Source: Saccoglossus kowalevskii
Taxonomy: Eukaryota > Hemichordata > Enteropneusta > Harrimaniidae
Assembly: GCF_000003605.2 (NCBI RefSeq)
Contig: NW_003109083.1
Location: 358,237 to 422,236, forward strand
Reading direction: 5' to 3'
Length of the DNA stretch: 64,000 bases
Part shown: one piece after another, positions 1 through 13,300 of the stretch
Layout: every line of letters starts with the position of its first letter
How positions within the stretch are numbered: the first letter of the stretch is position 1
Program-made: the position numbers and the translations under genes
The notes under the pieces: model-generated
What the model saw: the letters and a program-made list of their open reading frames with translations, nothing else
What the model was told of the DNA's origin: nothing
Databases searched by the model: none

Positions 1-513
1 CCTTCAACATTTACCAGGCGGCCTTTGCTCTAACTCTGTCTTTTGTCACACCGGATGTACAGCGGGAAATTGTTGTCCATCAGCACGCAATGTCACGCAC
101 TTTAGAAACAACTGTGACCTACAGCTGCGATAAAAATGAATCAATCGCCGAGTTAAGCTCTGTATGAAAGTAGTTGGGAGCTAGCGAGTGTGAAAGGAAG
201 AAATTTACATCAGTATCGGCGAGGCTAGAGGTCCCCGTTGTCCTAAATATAGCCTTTTCATTGAAGTTGACAAGCAGGCCAAGCTAGCTATGTTGAAGGA
301 AAGTAATTCCAACAGAAAATCATATTGAATGAAACGTGGTACATTAAAGGTCGGCGATGCACAAACAGTGTACTGCCCGCACTTCTCACGATTGTGTATG
401 TTTTTTTAATCATAATATAATCTCGCAGTGGGTGAATATCTACAATGTAATCCACCAACATAGAAGACACTTTGAAAATATATTGAATTATAGATATGAC
501 GTCACTTTCTTAC
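1..513 (-). other. Start of intron 1 of the SLC6 gene
   Basis: Follows the donor at 513 on the minus strand. I looked for the next SLC6 exon, which should begin with an AFLIPY-like motif, and did not find it, so the intron continues past the window edge. Confidence 0.75.
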
Positions 514-775
514 CTCCTCCGTTTTTGTAGCATAAGTAGGGGAATCGCCATACGTTACCGAGACCAATGGCGAATCCGACACAGGAGAGCAAGAAATCGA
601 ATCTTCCAGTCCATTGACCACGGTCCGGAAGGTCAGGCTCGGTCTGTTCTGTCTTTTCATCCAGAGTGCATGTTACTTTGGTGTCATTGGTGTCCATTTG
701 CACGACCGAGTTTTGCATTTCGAAACTTTGATCGTCTTTCCCATTGCCATCCTTCTCCCGATGCGTCAAAGTCAT
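514..775 (-). CDS. SLC6 sodium/chloride-dependent neurotransmitter transporter, first coding exon (GAT-1-like), partial gene
   Basis: Encodes 87 residues plus one base of the next codon. SLC6 proteins are plasma-membrane symporters that take up GABA, glycine, monoamines and related solutes using sodium and chloride gradients. Residues 1-50 are a polar cytosolic N-terminus. From residue 52 the sequence is the family's gate and TM1: [23 protein letters not shown], then [12 protein letters not shown]. Gly67 stands where monoamine transporters carry Asp, so an amino-acid-type substrate is expected. The [11 protein letters not shown] stretch is closest by eye to GAT-1. Phe68 replaces the Tyr that GAT-1 has in its substrate site. 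The start is supported by an in-frame TGA at 794-796, seven codons upstream. The exon ends in a consensus donor (GTAAGA at 513-508), phase 1, at the usual point after NGG. Later exons lie beyond the left edge. The family is certain; the substrate is inferred. Confidence 0.93.
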
Positions 776-796
776 GCCGAAGGTTTGTCCGGTTCA

Positions 797-3700
797 GCTA
801 AGCAACAACTTGCAGCAAAGTGCGTCACAATAACAAACAACAGACAGCTAACAAACGCCCACAGTTTCAAAGGTACGTATGGCAAGCCAAGCGCTGCACT
901 GGACTGGTATCTCCGCTTTGCACGGTAACGTGGTACGGATTGTTTACTCAATGCACTGGCGCTTTCTTCAAAACCGAACAGTTTCTTGTTGAGGCAGTGA
1001 CGTGATTACGAGCCACCAAGCAGAAGCAATTGGGTGGTAGCTTCAACGCAGGCGTCTTGGCTCGACCAATGATGTTGCAGACACACATACCATTCTCTGA
1101 TGTAACACAATACATCACGTTCTATAGGGGACTGGAGACTTCGTGTTGCCGACACTGTCACAATCAAATATATCGACCAGACTTTAAGGACCTCATAATC
1201 TGGGCGAGCTGTCGGCTTAATACTATCTTAAAATTGAGACACGGCTTTAAACGACGACCATGACTCGACGCATGTTAAAAATCTGTTATTTGTGAATAAA
1301 AACGAAAGATATACGTAAAATATATATTACATGCACAAATTATATTTTATTTAATTTCATTCATGTGAGAGTGTGTAAGTGGCTATTGAAATAGGGGGCT
1401 GGAGAATGGATAAGTGGACAATAATAGAGTGCTGAAAATACCGAAGAACACGGACCACACCCTTGACACGAGAAAGGAAGAGCACACTCGACAGTGTCAT
1501 CGTGCCTTCCTTCAAATGCATTGAATAGGCGTGATTGCCACGTAAATAGGCAGACATTAGGTGGATATTGTGCGTCATTTCATTTCATTTTACTGGTATG
1601 ATTTATTTAACTTCAATAAACTCTATTTAACTGATAGAAGATGAATTATTTGACAGTAATCACAAGTTGAGCGCAAAGATCTTGGACTTGGCGAAGCCAC
1701 CGTGACATACCCGGTAAAACAAACAGCCTGAACGAATTAAAAGTAAATAACCAACATCAGCTGAACACTTTTTGGAGATATCGATTGTGTTGTCAGTTGC
1801 AAGTATATAATTAACTCGAAATATAGGTACCGTACCCAATAACTTCTACTTCAAGTTCAATAAATCTGCTATAATGGCACTGTGGAAGATTGTTTCCATG
1901 CCTTCATGGACTAGCAGAGTCTGTGTGTGTAATGGACTCGGCGTGAGGTATCAATTAAAATAAATATAATTGGTTCGCTAGCATTCCAATAAACGAGCTA
2001 AACGACGTAAAGATAACGTGGGCTTTATGACACTACTGGCGTTATATTTCTATTAGCTTGATGGAGTGTGGTCCTAAACATCCCTGACCGACAATCAATA
2101 CGGCTACAGTCACGGTGACTCCATGGCTCTGTGAGTTTCTCGGCCACGATATAACATCTGACAATGCATCATGTAAACGTAAATATGGATAGACGTTAAC
2201 CCCCCCCACACCCCTTCGCTGTCGCTCGTCATAGATTCACTTTAGCATGCTGTCAAGTCCTGTAGCAAATGTTTAATCATCGAACAGCTTCGCAATTTAG
2301 TGATACTAATCACGGGAGATTGATTTAGCGAGAAAGCTGAGATTAACTATAATGCGCGGCCGCTAAAGATTTTGTCTTCACCTTTTTATGCGTCATCAAA
2401 GTATTACATCGAAAGGCAATTTTGCTAGGTCAAAGGTCAGCGGCTTTGTTCTCGATATACAACAAGGAGACTTTGTAGAGCGGATTTCATCGCAGACAAC
2501 CAATCGCGATTTTTTTTACCGGAATGTGTCTACATTTCCATGTAAAAAGCTTAAAAATTACTTGAATGACGTTTGAGCTGATCTACTCAGTATGCCCAAC
2601 GAAGAGTTCAAGCGACTACTAAAAGTAGGCCACATGCTATGTCAACAAGTATAACATTAAACGGACTTGCTTTCTACAGGAGGAAGGACTAGTAAACTAG
2701 TTTAAGAGAGGATTTTGTTTATTTACAGCAATTATATGATATAGTGTTCTCTATTAAAATGCCACCATGACGGTCGTGTTTCGACCTTCTAGAATGAAAT
2801 CACTACAGCAGATAAGCACACTAGTCCGCGACAAACGCCTTATCTGGTCTAACGTTTCAGCTTTCGATTAGGCCTCGATAACCATCTTCACCACATTCTG
2901 ACCATTTCCTACATCCGGAAACAAACTGTTTTTACAGACGATCTATGCTACACCTCTTTGGAGAACTGGGGAGAGTTACCCTTGTGATGCTGTAGTCGTG
3001 CATTTGTTTTCTCACTTCACCCTTTCTTCTAACATATTACACATAACAGTCGTACATATGACCACGGTTTTTAGTCTTCTAGTAACCGCGATATGACGTA
3101 ACGCTGATTGAGACACTGCGGCAAACATCAGTCAGCATTTTGCTATGAGCTACGATTGATTGTTCACTTTTGACATTATGGCATATCAAAATAGAAACAA
3201 GATAATTAGAATGTCGAATATTATGTGTGATGTTGATTATATTCAATTTGGTTCCAGGCGAGAACATAATATGAATTATTCCACGAATGTCTCATGGTTT
3301 GTTGTGCATCGTGTCACATACACGGCGGAGTAGATAATATAATATATATGTTGCTATAGTTACAACAAACTAAGATAACAATTGGGATAAAGATTAACGG
3401 TCGTGGTCGTTTAAAACCATAGAATTATTCTCTTCAAATATTTTCATTCAAGAACAAAACTAACGCCGCTTCGAATCGTCATTGTCGTATAAAACGCAAT
3501 TGCCCGTTACAGCATCACAAATAGTAGTCAATCTAATACAGGGATTGATTACAGTCGTGTCGAAAACAATGTCATTGTGGGAAGCAGCTAAACGAAGCTA
3601 ATTTAGCAACACCCTTCTTTATTGAGTGTTAGCACCACTATAGTTAAGCACGCCCAATGCTTTCGTTTGTAATACGAAACGGAAATGAGGGCGCTTGTTT

Positions 3701-6134
3701 CAGATAGTATCTTCCACCAGGGAAAACATCATGATTGAAAGACTAATTAAGCGATAAATTCAATTTTCCGACTGGCAGGAACGCAGTAATAAATATGGCC
3801 ACAGACACAAGCCTGAAACTCAAAGACACCAACCACGTGATTCGTTCAACTCTTGTTATTTTATTTTACACTCAATTTCATAATGCTTTTGATACAACTA
3901 CGGATCCATTACATGTTGTACGGTTGTCGCGGATACAGCAATTACGGGAATGTTTTTTTTCTCATTTATAACACAAAGGGATATTGGTGGATTCTCATCA
4001 AACCATCAGTAAGGCGACATGAACACAGGAAGTAATCGATAAGATGTGGATACAAATTTGGGAATTATTTCTTGTACTTATAACTCAAAAACTTATGAAT
4101 GAATTCACATACAATTCACAGGTCGCTCTTAGCTTAATACGGACCAATAAGTTTGAAGTAGAGATATGGTTGTGGATACCGTGTAGGTTTATTACAATAT
4201 GTCGGGGGTATGCGCTACTTGGTGTAGGTCTGCGCTCTCCGAGTTATCTGTGCATTTGCACCGCTCGTCGGGGTTGCACATTTGTCGCAATCACGTCGCC
4301 TTCATTCGGATCGCGGGTTTATTGCTTTTCTGTTACGCTTGGATCGGATATTTGCATCGGAGACTTTAGCCATCGCAGTAGCAATCTAAACTTACCCTGG
4401 TCAAACACAAATACAGCCACCTAACTTATATAATAGCGCTTGTTTGTCAGACCATTTCTCCAATGAAAAGATTTGATACATATTAAATATGATAATATTA
4501 AATTACTAAGGTTGGGATAGTCTATTCGTTACATTATAGAGTGCAATATAAATGGGCGACGCAAACTAGATAAATGCGAGAGGTTGGAAGAGGTTCCAAC
4601 GCAAAGTACCATCATATATTATGAGTTGATTTTTTTATTATGGAATGCCGTGACTGCTTTATGTACTACTCCACTTTATATTGTACAGTCGTCCAGAGTT
4701 TCATTCTGCAACTGCTATGTTGGTTGATACGTAATGGTAGATACGTGTCTTATAATGAGATGTGAATTAATCATGTGTTGTTAATTTGTAAAGACAAATG
4801 TAAACTATGACGAACGTACAACATTATACAGTATGTGTACAGTACAGCAAGTGTACAACAGAATATGTTAAATGTACACACAACCACATACACTGTTTAC
4901 GCACCATCCAACATGACGTTTGCAAAAATAAAGCATAATAAAACTGTACATTACAAGAATGCGCATAAGTAAGTGACGTATTGAACTGCCCCAGACTATT
5001 ATTCAAATATGACTTAAAAAATAACAGTCTGGTGAATTATGTCGAGCCGACGTAACACTTATCGCTCGGGTGTACTCGCTGTGTTTCCAAGAGCCAGGTC
5101 AAACTGGCACTATACAAAAGCAGAAAGCGACTATCCCAGGGTAGAATATGAAAAAAAAAAAAAAACCACGAGTTTCAGTCTGTACAAAAAATGTGCATCA
5201 CATACGGTCAATTTGTGTTAAACGGATTTCTTTCGTTTCTGACGTCAACCTATTAGTGACGAAGTACTTTTTTGGAGTTACATGAGACGAATGGAATTGT
5301 CACATCATAACATAAGAAAGTCGTGATCTTTTTTTTATTTTATGTTGAATTCCTTGAATGGTCATGATTACGTGTGTAACGAATATATCGATAAGGACTA
5401 TCACAAAGCACAACGCCACTCGAGAGTCAAACAGACACACATAATCCGATCCCCAAAACGCCATCTACGGTTAGTTTGATAGTCGGCAAATGTAACACAG
5501 AGAGAAATGATAACAGACAAAAAATACTGAAAAACCTCGCTTCGTTTAAATTAATTAACCACTCAGATATACTTAGTACTACGGCGCTGGTGCGTATTTT
5601 GTTGGTGGTTTATACGACGTCTCACCCAACCACTATTTGTCATGGAATTGTGGACACGTGGATATGACAGCCGTATTATATTACGGTAACCGCATATGAT
5701 AAACAGATTGTACCGAGTTATTTGTTCATTTATAAGACAGAAACCTATTTTGCCACGTACCTACAGTGCATACAATTCGCATACATAATCAGCATGCAAT
5801 AATTATCGGACAGATTCGTCAAATTGAACAGTCGTTTCAATGCTAGAAGGTTTTAAGCCATATATCCTATATTCCTGATCGAGGTTTAACATATACTTAG
5901 CGTGTTCACACGTGTGTTTCCTTACGCCGGCGTAAAATGTGGGCCATAAATATAGTGGAGTTTACCTTAATTGTACCAGTCATATAGAGTTTGGTTCATA
6001 AGAATTTTATACGATTTTAGTTAAACCCCGATGGATCTGTTGCTTGTTTGAACTAATCGTATTCTGTTATCATGAATTTTAACATTGACCACTATTGATG
6101 CTTGATTGCTGAAAGGAAATAAATAAATGATAAA
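797..6134. other. AT-rich non-coding stretch upstream of the SLC6 exon
   Basis: No recognisable exon. Any 5' UTR exon or promoter of the minus-strand transporter should lie here, but I cannot place one. A patch at about 4,160-4,400 is visibly richer in GC and CpG than its surroundings and is open for about 126 codons on the plus strand; the peptide matches nothing I know. An A-run lies near 5,152-5,165. The rest shows only AT-rich sequence and short chance ORFs. Confidence 0.5.
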
Positions 6135-6280
6135 GTACTGTAAAATGACTAATTTTCACTATTACGGGCATATTCAGTGGGTTTTATCACTTAGATAATG
6201 TGTTCTATGCTAAATTTTACATATGCACTGGCTTTTAATTTAGCGCATTTTCCAGTGAATAATTAATCATTTTACAGTAC
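6135..6280. mobile_element. MITE-like element, copy 1 (terminal inverted repeats CTGTAAAATGA)
   Basis: A 146-bp element starts GTACTGTAAAATGACTAAT and ends ATTAATCATTTTACAGTAC; these are inverted repeats with one mismatch over about 19 bases. The flanking TA on each side fits a TA target duplication, as in Tc1/mariner-like or other TA-inserting elements. The interior carries CATATTCAGTGGGTTTTA, TAGATAATGTGTTCTATG and TTTAGCGCATTTTCCAGT, all shared with the copy at 46,971. It has no coding capacity, so it is presumably non-autonomous. The short-range similarity continues in a looser form to about 6,330. Confidence 0.75.
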
Positions 6281-9200
6281 ACAAAACATTACTCATAATT
6301 GTGCGCATTATCCAGTGGTATATTGCGCCCTTGAGTGAAATTCGGCGCAACTTCCACCGACGTAAATTGATTTATACAACTCTTTGTCTCATGTCCATTG
6401 TTCCAACCAAGTACTACGATTAATGTCAGTTTACTAGGAAAGGATTGTCAGAACGAGTTCGTTCTCATTACACTGGTGGTTGCTTACCAAACTTTGCATA
6501 TATTTCGAAAATCCCAGCCTGGGCTCCGTTACAAAAAACATGTGACAGTAATCGAACACACATTCACACTTTTATGACTCGGGCAACATTGTTGACAGTC
6601 ACTGAATAATCTCTCTCAATCATTCACACGGAATCACTGAGGACAAAGAAATTATCATCTTTTTTGAGATGTGAGCAACTGAATAGCTCGATTTAAAATC
6701 GCCCATAGTCTTAACGTTAGGGTGCAGTTTATTCTGAGGTTGGAGAGGATGTCTAGTCACGCAAATATTCTGACACCTTCTTTTTGTCATCGCATTTGAC
6801 ACAGTGTTGAACAAACGATTTTTATTTTTTTTTCAAGAAAGGAGAAAGGCGTTTACCTTCTAATATACTAGCTCAAAATAATTACATTTTATGTTATGAA
6901 ACAGTAGAATTAAATACTACTTAACATAATGTTAATGGTTGTAAAAGAGGGCGCCATCGTTTTAGAGCGTAATGAAAAATATGCAAATTAACACCGGAAT
7001 ACGTCATTATCATCGTGCGCCCTCGAGTGTCAGAGGCCATCACTTGGACGATGACATGTTGGTGACTGCACGGCTTCCCTGAAAGTGCCTAGCTGTTTAT
7101 CAGTTTTAGCCAGTATTTGACTTGCAAGATTTACAGTAGCCAAGAAGTCATGGCGCAAATGTGATTGACACCGTTTAAAATGTCTCAGTGTGACGTTCAG
7201 GTGGATATTTTTTGTTTTTTACTGGTCCAGGATTCGAATATATGGTTGTCGTTTGTTTTGGTGTCGTCTGCGTGCCTATATTGTCTACTGTACACAATCT
7301 CGTACACCTTATAACGCTTGTTGACATTCCGGGGTGAATTCTCGTCCACAAAAGTTTTCCATTCTTTCTTTTTCTTACCTTACATTTTCTTACCATAACG
7401 TGTACTTGCGTTCATTGAATACTAGTGCAAGGGTTCGTCGAGGTTTTGCTAAAAACTTTACACCTATCCAAAAACAAATATTGGTGGTTATTTTCTATTT
7501 CTGTCTTTAAGTCATTCATATAATTGGTTGTGATGTGGCTGTGAAACATGTCACAGTGACGTCGTCTCCTAATTTTACGCATAATATTTTACCGCCAAAA
7601 CACAAATGGCGACGAAATTCTAGGTCACTCGCATCACAAATTCCAGAGACGCTGAAGTCACCAAACTGGCAATAAAGCATCCAATAAACATGGTTTGTTA
7701 TTGACGTTCAACAGATATTTCAAATTATGCAATTATTTCCAACATAGCCTAAATGAGCTCGATTCGAGTTTTACATGCAAACTCGTATAACATGTACTGG
7801 TCGAGCATAATTGCAAAATGTACCACAGCTGAATAGATCCCACCGGAAAGCAATATTTTAATGTCCTATTCCAGCCTTAACAATATGGGATCTTTTTCTC
7901 AGTGGTCATCCATCTTGTTTAGGGATTTCTTGGAATATTCATATTTCTATTTACACAAAAGACATAAAGCAACGCATGCTCCACACATACAATTACGCTA
8001 CATACGACAATAATGCAAACAACTATCAAACAATATCAGACGTTTCATATTACTAATATCTCTGGACATTCAAATGATCAATATCAGAGAACATGATAAC
8101 CGGCTAATAATAATATTAAAAATACCGCCTGGAGGTCTGACAATCAGGGAATTAAGAATATCACCGACTCTAGCCTATTGCTCATATTAATGATAGAGCC
8201 ACATGCATGTAGTAAATTACATGTAAAATAAATGTCTCTCGTAAAACGTCGGATTATCTAACAAACAAATAAGCAAACAAACATGCATTGTAAATATTAC
8301 CAGTTTTGAGGAATAGTCGATGAATCTACATATTATTTATTATGTGTTGCTTCCGGCAATAATTCGACATATGCATATTCAAAACTGCTACCTTCAAAGT
8401 CATAAAATTTGGAGTTATGTTAAAACCCAAAATTCTGAATTCTTTCTAATTAATACTGGGTATAGTCTTACAGACAAGTTGACTAACCTTGATTTGGAAT
8501 CTATACAACATGTTTTGATGGCGTTGGTCCCTGAGACCATTCATTGATAAATCTGTATGATGATATAATGTCATTATTGGGCATTTTTTTCTAATTTGCA
8601 TAAATCCAAAATGGCAGCAATATTACCAATAATATCATCAAACCTTTCCCACAAGACTTGTTCAAAAGTTAGAATGGTATTTTTTCAGAATTCTGTCATT
8701 TGTATATTCAATTCCTGCATGACTTAGTATTCATATGAATCACTGTTGTTGTGTTCCTTCACTGATCATCAGAAAATACATACACTGTTTGTACATTTGT
8801 AATCTTCAAAAATAGTTAAAAACCTATTTAATTTTGAAATACAATGTATATTGGTTCTAATAAAGGAAATGTTATGTTATTGTATTGGTGAACATATCAC
8901 CTTTCATGGTTCAACATCTATTTCTAAACAATATATCTCATATTGGCTGTCATCCCATTGTTGCAGCGGCTTTGTGTGACGTCCACAGAATATATACATG
9001 CTTGTTGTGTACTTGCACATGCTTTGTTGATACATGATACACTACATAAACAGTGAATCAGCGTCCAACCATCATTTAGTAGCAACACAGACATGGTAAT
9101 ATATCCACACAGCTAAACGTAACGTGTTGGTGTATAATATTTAAGTACATGTTTCCATACATGATCTTGCAAATGTGCACAATCTCAACAAACGCTTTTA

Positions 9201-9719
9201 GTGGTGGTAATGACTCAAGCTTTGGCATTTGTCCATTTGTCAACTTTGTTCACCCATGATTTCCGTTTTGCTTCCGACTCGTTGTTACATATAAGCTTTT
9301 GTAGTCTGTGTTGTTATGTCAGGTAGGAATACATGGAACACCATGTAATGACATTGAAGAACGTCTCACGCAAATGTGTCAGATATCGGGGAACAACTAG
9401 GTATGTTGTGGGCTACAGTTCTTACATGATTATGCGTGCTTCAAATAGTGAAGTATTAGGTGGTGGAAATCACAGTCACTTTTCAGCCCCCAAGTGACTG
9501 TGGTGGAAATGCATAAGAGTCATCTGCCATTATCTTATACATCTATTTCGCTTTCCGTTCATCACTGTGTAATCAATTGTATGTATGCAGACATGGAATG
9601 TTTAAATGATCACGCGATTGGTTCAATAGACATTCTTGTACCTTTAAAAAAAATGGAGATGGAGATATCAGTTTTTAGCTTTGCTGTCGACTTTGTCGAG
9701 CGGAGCTTGTCATACGAGT
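6281..9719. other. AT-rich intergenic stretch
   Basis: No exon recognised. At 6,960-7,030 there is a pair of GAGGGCGC-like motifs in opposite orientation. At about 8,560-8,760 the sequence has the look of an eroded repeat. ORFs here are short and match no family I know. Confidence 0.5.
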
Positions 9720-10392
9720 GATTGTCCGTCGTCGTTGTCCGTCGTCGTCCGTTGTCCGTGTCAATGTTTAACTTTTTCGACTTCTTCTTAAAAACTACAA
9801 GCCTGAATGCTTTGATACTTGGTGTTATTATACCTGGGGTAGACCTCTCTTAGATTTGTTCATTTCATGATGATATCTTCAATTCTTTAATTTTGGTGAA
9901 TATTTTTGTAATTTTTGGTAAAAAGTGATATTTTCGACTTCTTGTTAAAAACCGCAAGTTTGATTGCTTTGATATTACATGTATGGATACTACATGTGGA
10001 TCTCTCTCAGATTTGTTTATTTCGTGATGATATCTTCTATTCTCTAATTATGGGGAATATTTTTGTAATTTTTGGTAAAAAGTGACATTTTCGACTTCTT
10101 GTTAAAAACCGCAAGTCCAATTGCTTTGATATGACATATATGGGTACTACATGTGGATCTCTCTCAGATTTGTTCATTTTGTAATAATATCTTTAATTAT
10201 TCTCTAATTGTGGTGATTATTGTTGTAATTTTTGGTAAAAAGTGATATTTTCGACTTTTTCTTAAAAACCGCAAGTCCAATTGCTTTGATATTACCTCAG
10301 TCAGATTTGTTCATTTTGTAGTGATATCTTTAATTCTATCATTGATGAATATTTTTGTCATTTTTTGGTGAAAAGTGATATTTTTGAATTCT
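9720..10392. repeat. GTCCGT-headed element with four ~157-bp tandem units
   Basis: A head rich in GTCCGTCGTC (about 9,723-9,760) is followed by four head-to-tail units starting with a TTCGACTTCTT-like motif at 9,776, 9,933, 10,090 and 10,250. The spacings are 157, 157 and 160 bp; the last unit is about 133 bp because a segment including the TACATGTGGATCTCTC motif is missing. Shared landmarks in each unit are TTAAAAACCGCAAG, TTGCTTTGATAT, CAGATTTGTTCATTT and TTTTTGGTAAAAAGTGA. Stop codons in all frames argue against coding. The head plus array architecture resembles the element at 33,569-34,610, although the unit sequences differ. Confidence 0.85.
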
Positions 10393-13300
10393 GGAAATAA
10401 AATGTGCCATGCTAACAGCGGAGCTATCTCAGCCGACAGGCTGCTTGTTTGTATTATGGCGGCCATTTTGGATTATCGCATATTAGAACAATTACCAAAA
10501 CTCCTTTCAAGTTTATCGTCCCAGATATCAAAACCAAACACAACATTTTATATAGACTCCAAATCCATCTCAAAAATCAAATGAATAATTACATTCAATG
10601 TCTAAAATGGGATGAATAACGCTGTTTTTGATGCCGCTGCGATTTGATTGCCAACATTTGCACAATGGGGAAATTTGGTTGCTAACCTTGTTTGTTTTTC
10701 AAAAGCTGTTCATTTTTGTACATTATTAACAAATAAAAAAATGATTGATCAGTAACGCTCGAGAAGACAATTGCTACCAATGATTTTCCTTTTAGTGTAG
10801 ATCATAAATATTTATGCGGTAAGGTCGTAAAATGATGAAAAGATTTGCACATATTAAACACTGGAATATACATTTTCAAACTTTCAAATCATGTTATAAC
10901 ACATTAAAAAATAAAGCACGTGTACTTGGCCGGTACAAAATGTTACCAATGACATTGTTGTTACGACACACACACACACGATGTCAAAGTTAATGATGTG
11001 TTTGCATAGTTCACATGCAATACACAATTAACTTATCTGTTTTACTGATGCCAGGTGTTCTCGTGCACACTATTTTCACAATATCGATGTTTGACGTATA
11101 ATATAGTGAAAAGGGAACATTTCTAAAGATTCCTCATTTCCCAGTGCATTGGGAATTTAAATACTGTATGACTGTCTGGTATAATTTACAAGATCTGCAT
11201 TTCCATATGCAATATGTATTTAATCGTCACAATATTAAGCGCACACACAAGGATGGAACCACTCAAAGCTACTATTAACACACATTTAAGCATAATGCTC
11301 TGTTGTAACTGTAACTTCCCCCAGGACGCACAAGCAATAATTTTTAGCTCCCTGCACTCATCTTTTATTCTCACATCTTTCCACGAATGTGAAATACTAT
11401 ACAGAATGCATGAAATTCAATGTCGCAATACACTTGGTCCAGTTCTGTCAAGATATTTGTTTAATTTGAGTAGACAGACAGGTTGATCCTCACATATCGG
11501 GTATATTATTCAGACATATGGATTTGCACTAGTGCTTAAGAACATCATTTGTGATATCATTCAATCGTCACGACGCAGTATGATCATTGCAAGATTTATA
11601 AGCCCTTCGATCTCTGTAAATAATATATTTGTGGGATCTAATTTCAAACTAATTCCCAGTTTCAATATGCTTGATCCAAACATAGTTAGTGTTCCTCGTT
11701 CCACTACACTACACTTCTTAATGGGAAGCGCTACCTTTTTTTCCAATGATAAATGGATGATTTATTGTTGACCACTAAAATACCAGTTAACAATTAAAAA
11801 AAACGATTTCCGGCTGTAACTATAATAAACCAAATATATTTGCTTTCATTTCATTCCATCCCTTTCAAAACTGACGCATTTGTCCAATCCGCATTACGCT
11901 GTTTTCCTGGTATTGTGTGTATGATATAATATAGTGATGTTAGCCACCTATAACCCATTGTCCTACCTCATAGATCACGGGTCTTTGTCCAATTGAAGTT
12001 ATTGTGGTAACATTTCGCCATGCGCCATATATTGTAGCAGGGTTTGTATCAGGATAGATATTTCTACTCAAGATAGAAGTCAACACGTAAGTATATTGCC
12101 AGTGTCTTCTCTTATGAGAGTCTTCCATTGAACAGAAACGAAAATTATGAGGAATGCTACATTTCAGTGATGTTCGATATCGGATCAGTGTAACGCAAAA
12201 AACAAACAAACACATCGTACGTTGTCCTTCGCCACACACTTTAGTAGCAGTTTTAATGTTCCTCAGCTTTTCATTGGTTCAGTTTGTTTCCCTCAACAAC
12301 TTTACTTACAGTTACAGTGCTCATAGAACATTGTATTGAAAGTATTGGGAATAGGTAACTCGTCATGATGGCCCATTTAATTTCCGTGTGTCACAAGTAA
12401 ACGCCACAATCTTACTGCCGACTGCACACTTCACGCTGAAAGTCCAAAATTCCTAGAGACAATACATCTTTGCCTTCAGCGACGAATGTTCATATTGTTA
12501 GATTTTAATCTATGGTCACATGTATGTGTATTTTAAATTACTTACACGCACCTATGTCAATGTGACGTCAGACATGCGCTACGTCACTGGGTGGCGCTAC
12601 TAGGTATTGCATTTGAATCACGAGTAAACATGCTTGATATCACTATAATCAATGATGACACATTATTACACATGTTCCATCGATTTAGCTATACTATCAG
12701 GCAAATCCATTAAAAGTCGCAGCACATTTCGTCGTTTTCTAAGCGACCTAGAAAGGTGGCGATTCCATCGCACTTTCCATCTATTTTAAATTACAGTACA
12801 AGATCCTTCTTTGCCCACACTTGCAGATCAACCATTCCTATATCACGCAGGCAGTAATTGAATTTTGTAAATGTAACTAGACAGTGTTGTCAGTCTCTTT
12901 ACTTGTCTCCTTCATGATTTCCCCGTAGTGATTAATAAGTGCAAGTGGTGCTCTATGTCGATGTTAGTAATGGTCACATGTCCAGTAAAGGGGTATGTAC
13001 ATGGCGAGCAAAACTAGGATAAGTAGATACATTTCAACACATCTATACGTGGTGTGTGTAATCAGCTGCTATTTGATAGTTATATTTAAATGTCGATGAG
13101 TTCTTCAAAACGTGGCATGGAAATACATTTTACGTGTACGTGAAAAGATTACCCTCCGATAAACATTTCCAAATTTTGCTTACATCTTATTAAACCTACC
13201 TAAATAGCCGACATCGACTCACCGTGCCGGTAACAGTATTATAACATATAAGTAATCAAATTAAGGTTGATATATTTTACTTGATACCACACGCTCAATT

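Noticed and set aside
7225-7245. Minus-strand ATTCGAATCC resembling a tRNA B box
   Set aside because: No A box or cloverleaf stems at the right distance.
11540-12239. Frames open on both strands at 11,540-11,770 and on minus at 11,940-12,239
   Set aside because: No family likeness, no convincing splice sites, and lengths within what AT-rich chance plus selection of the longest frames can give.
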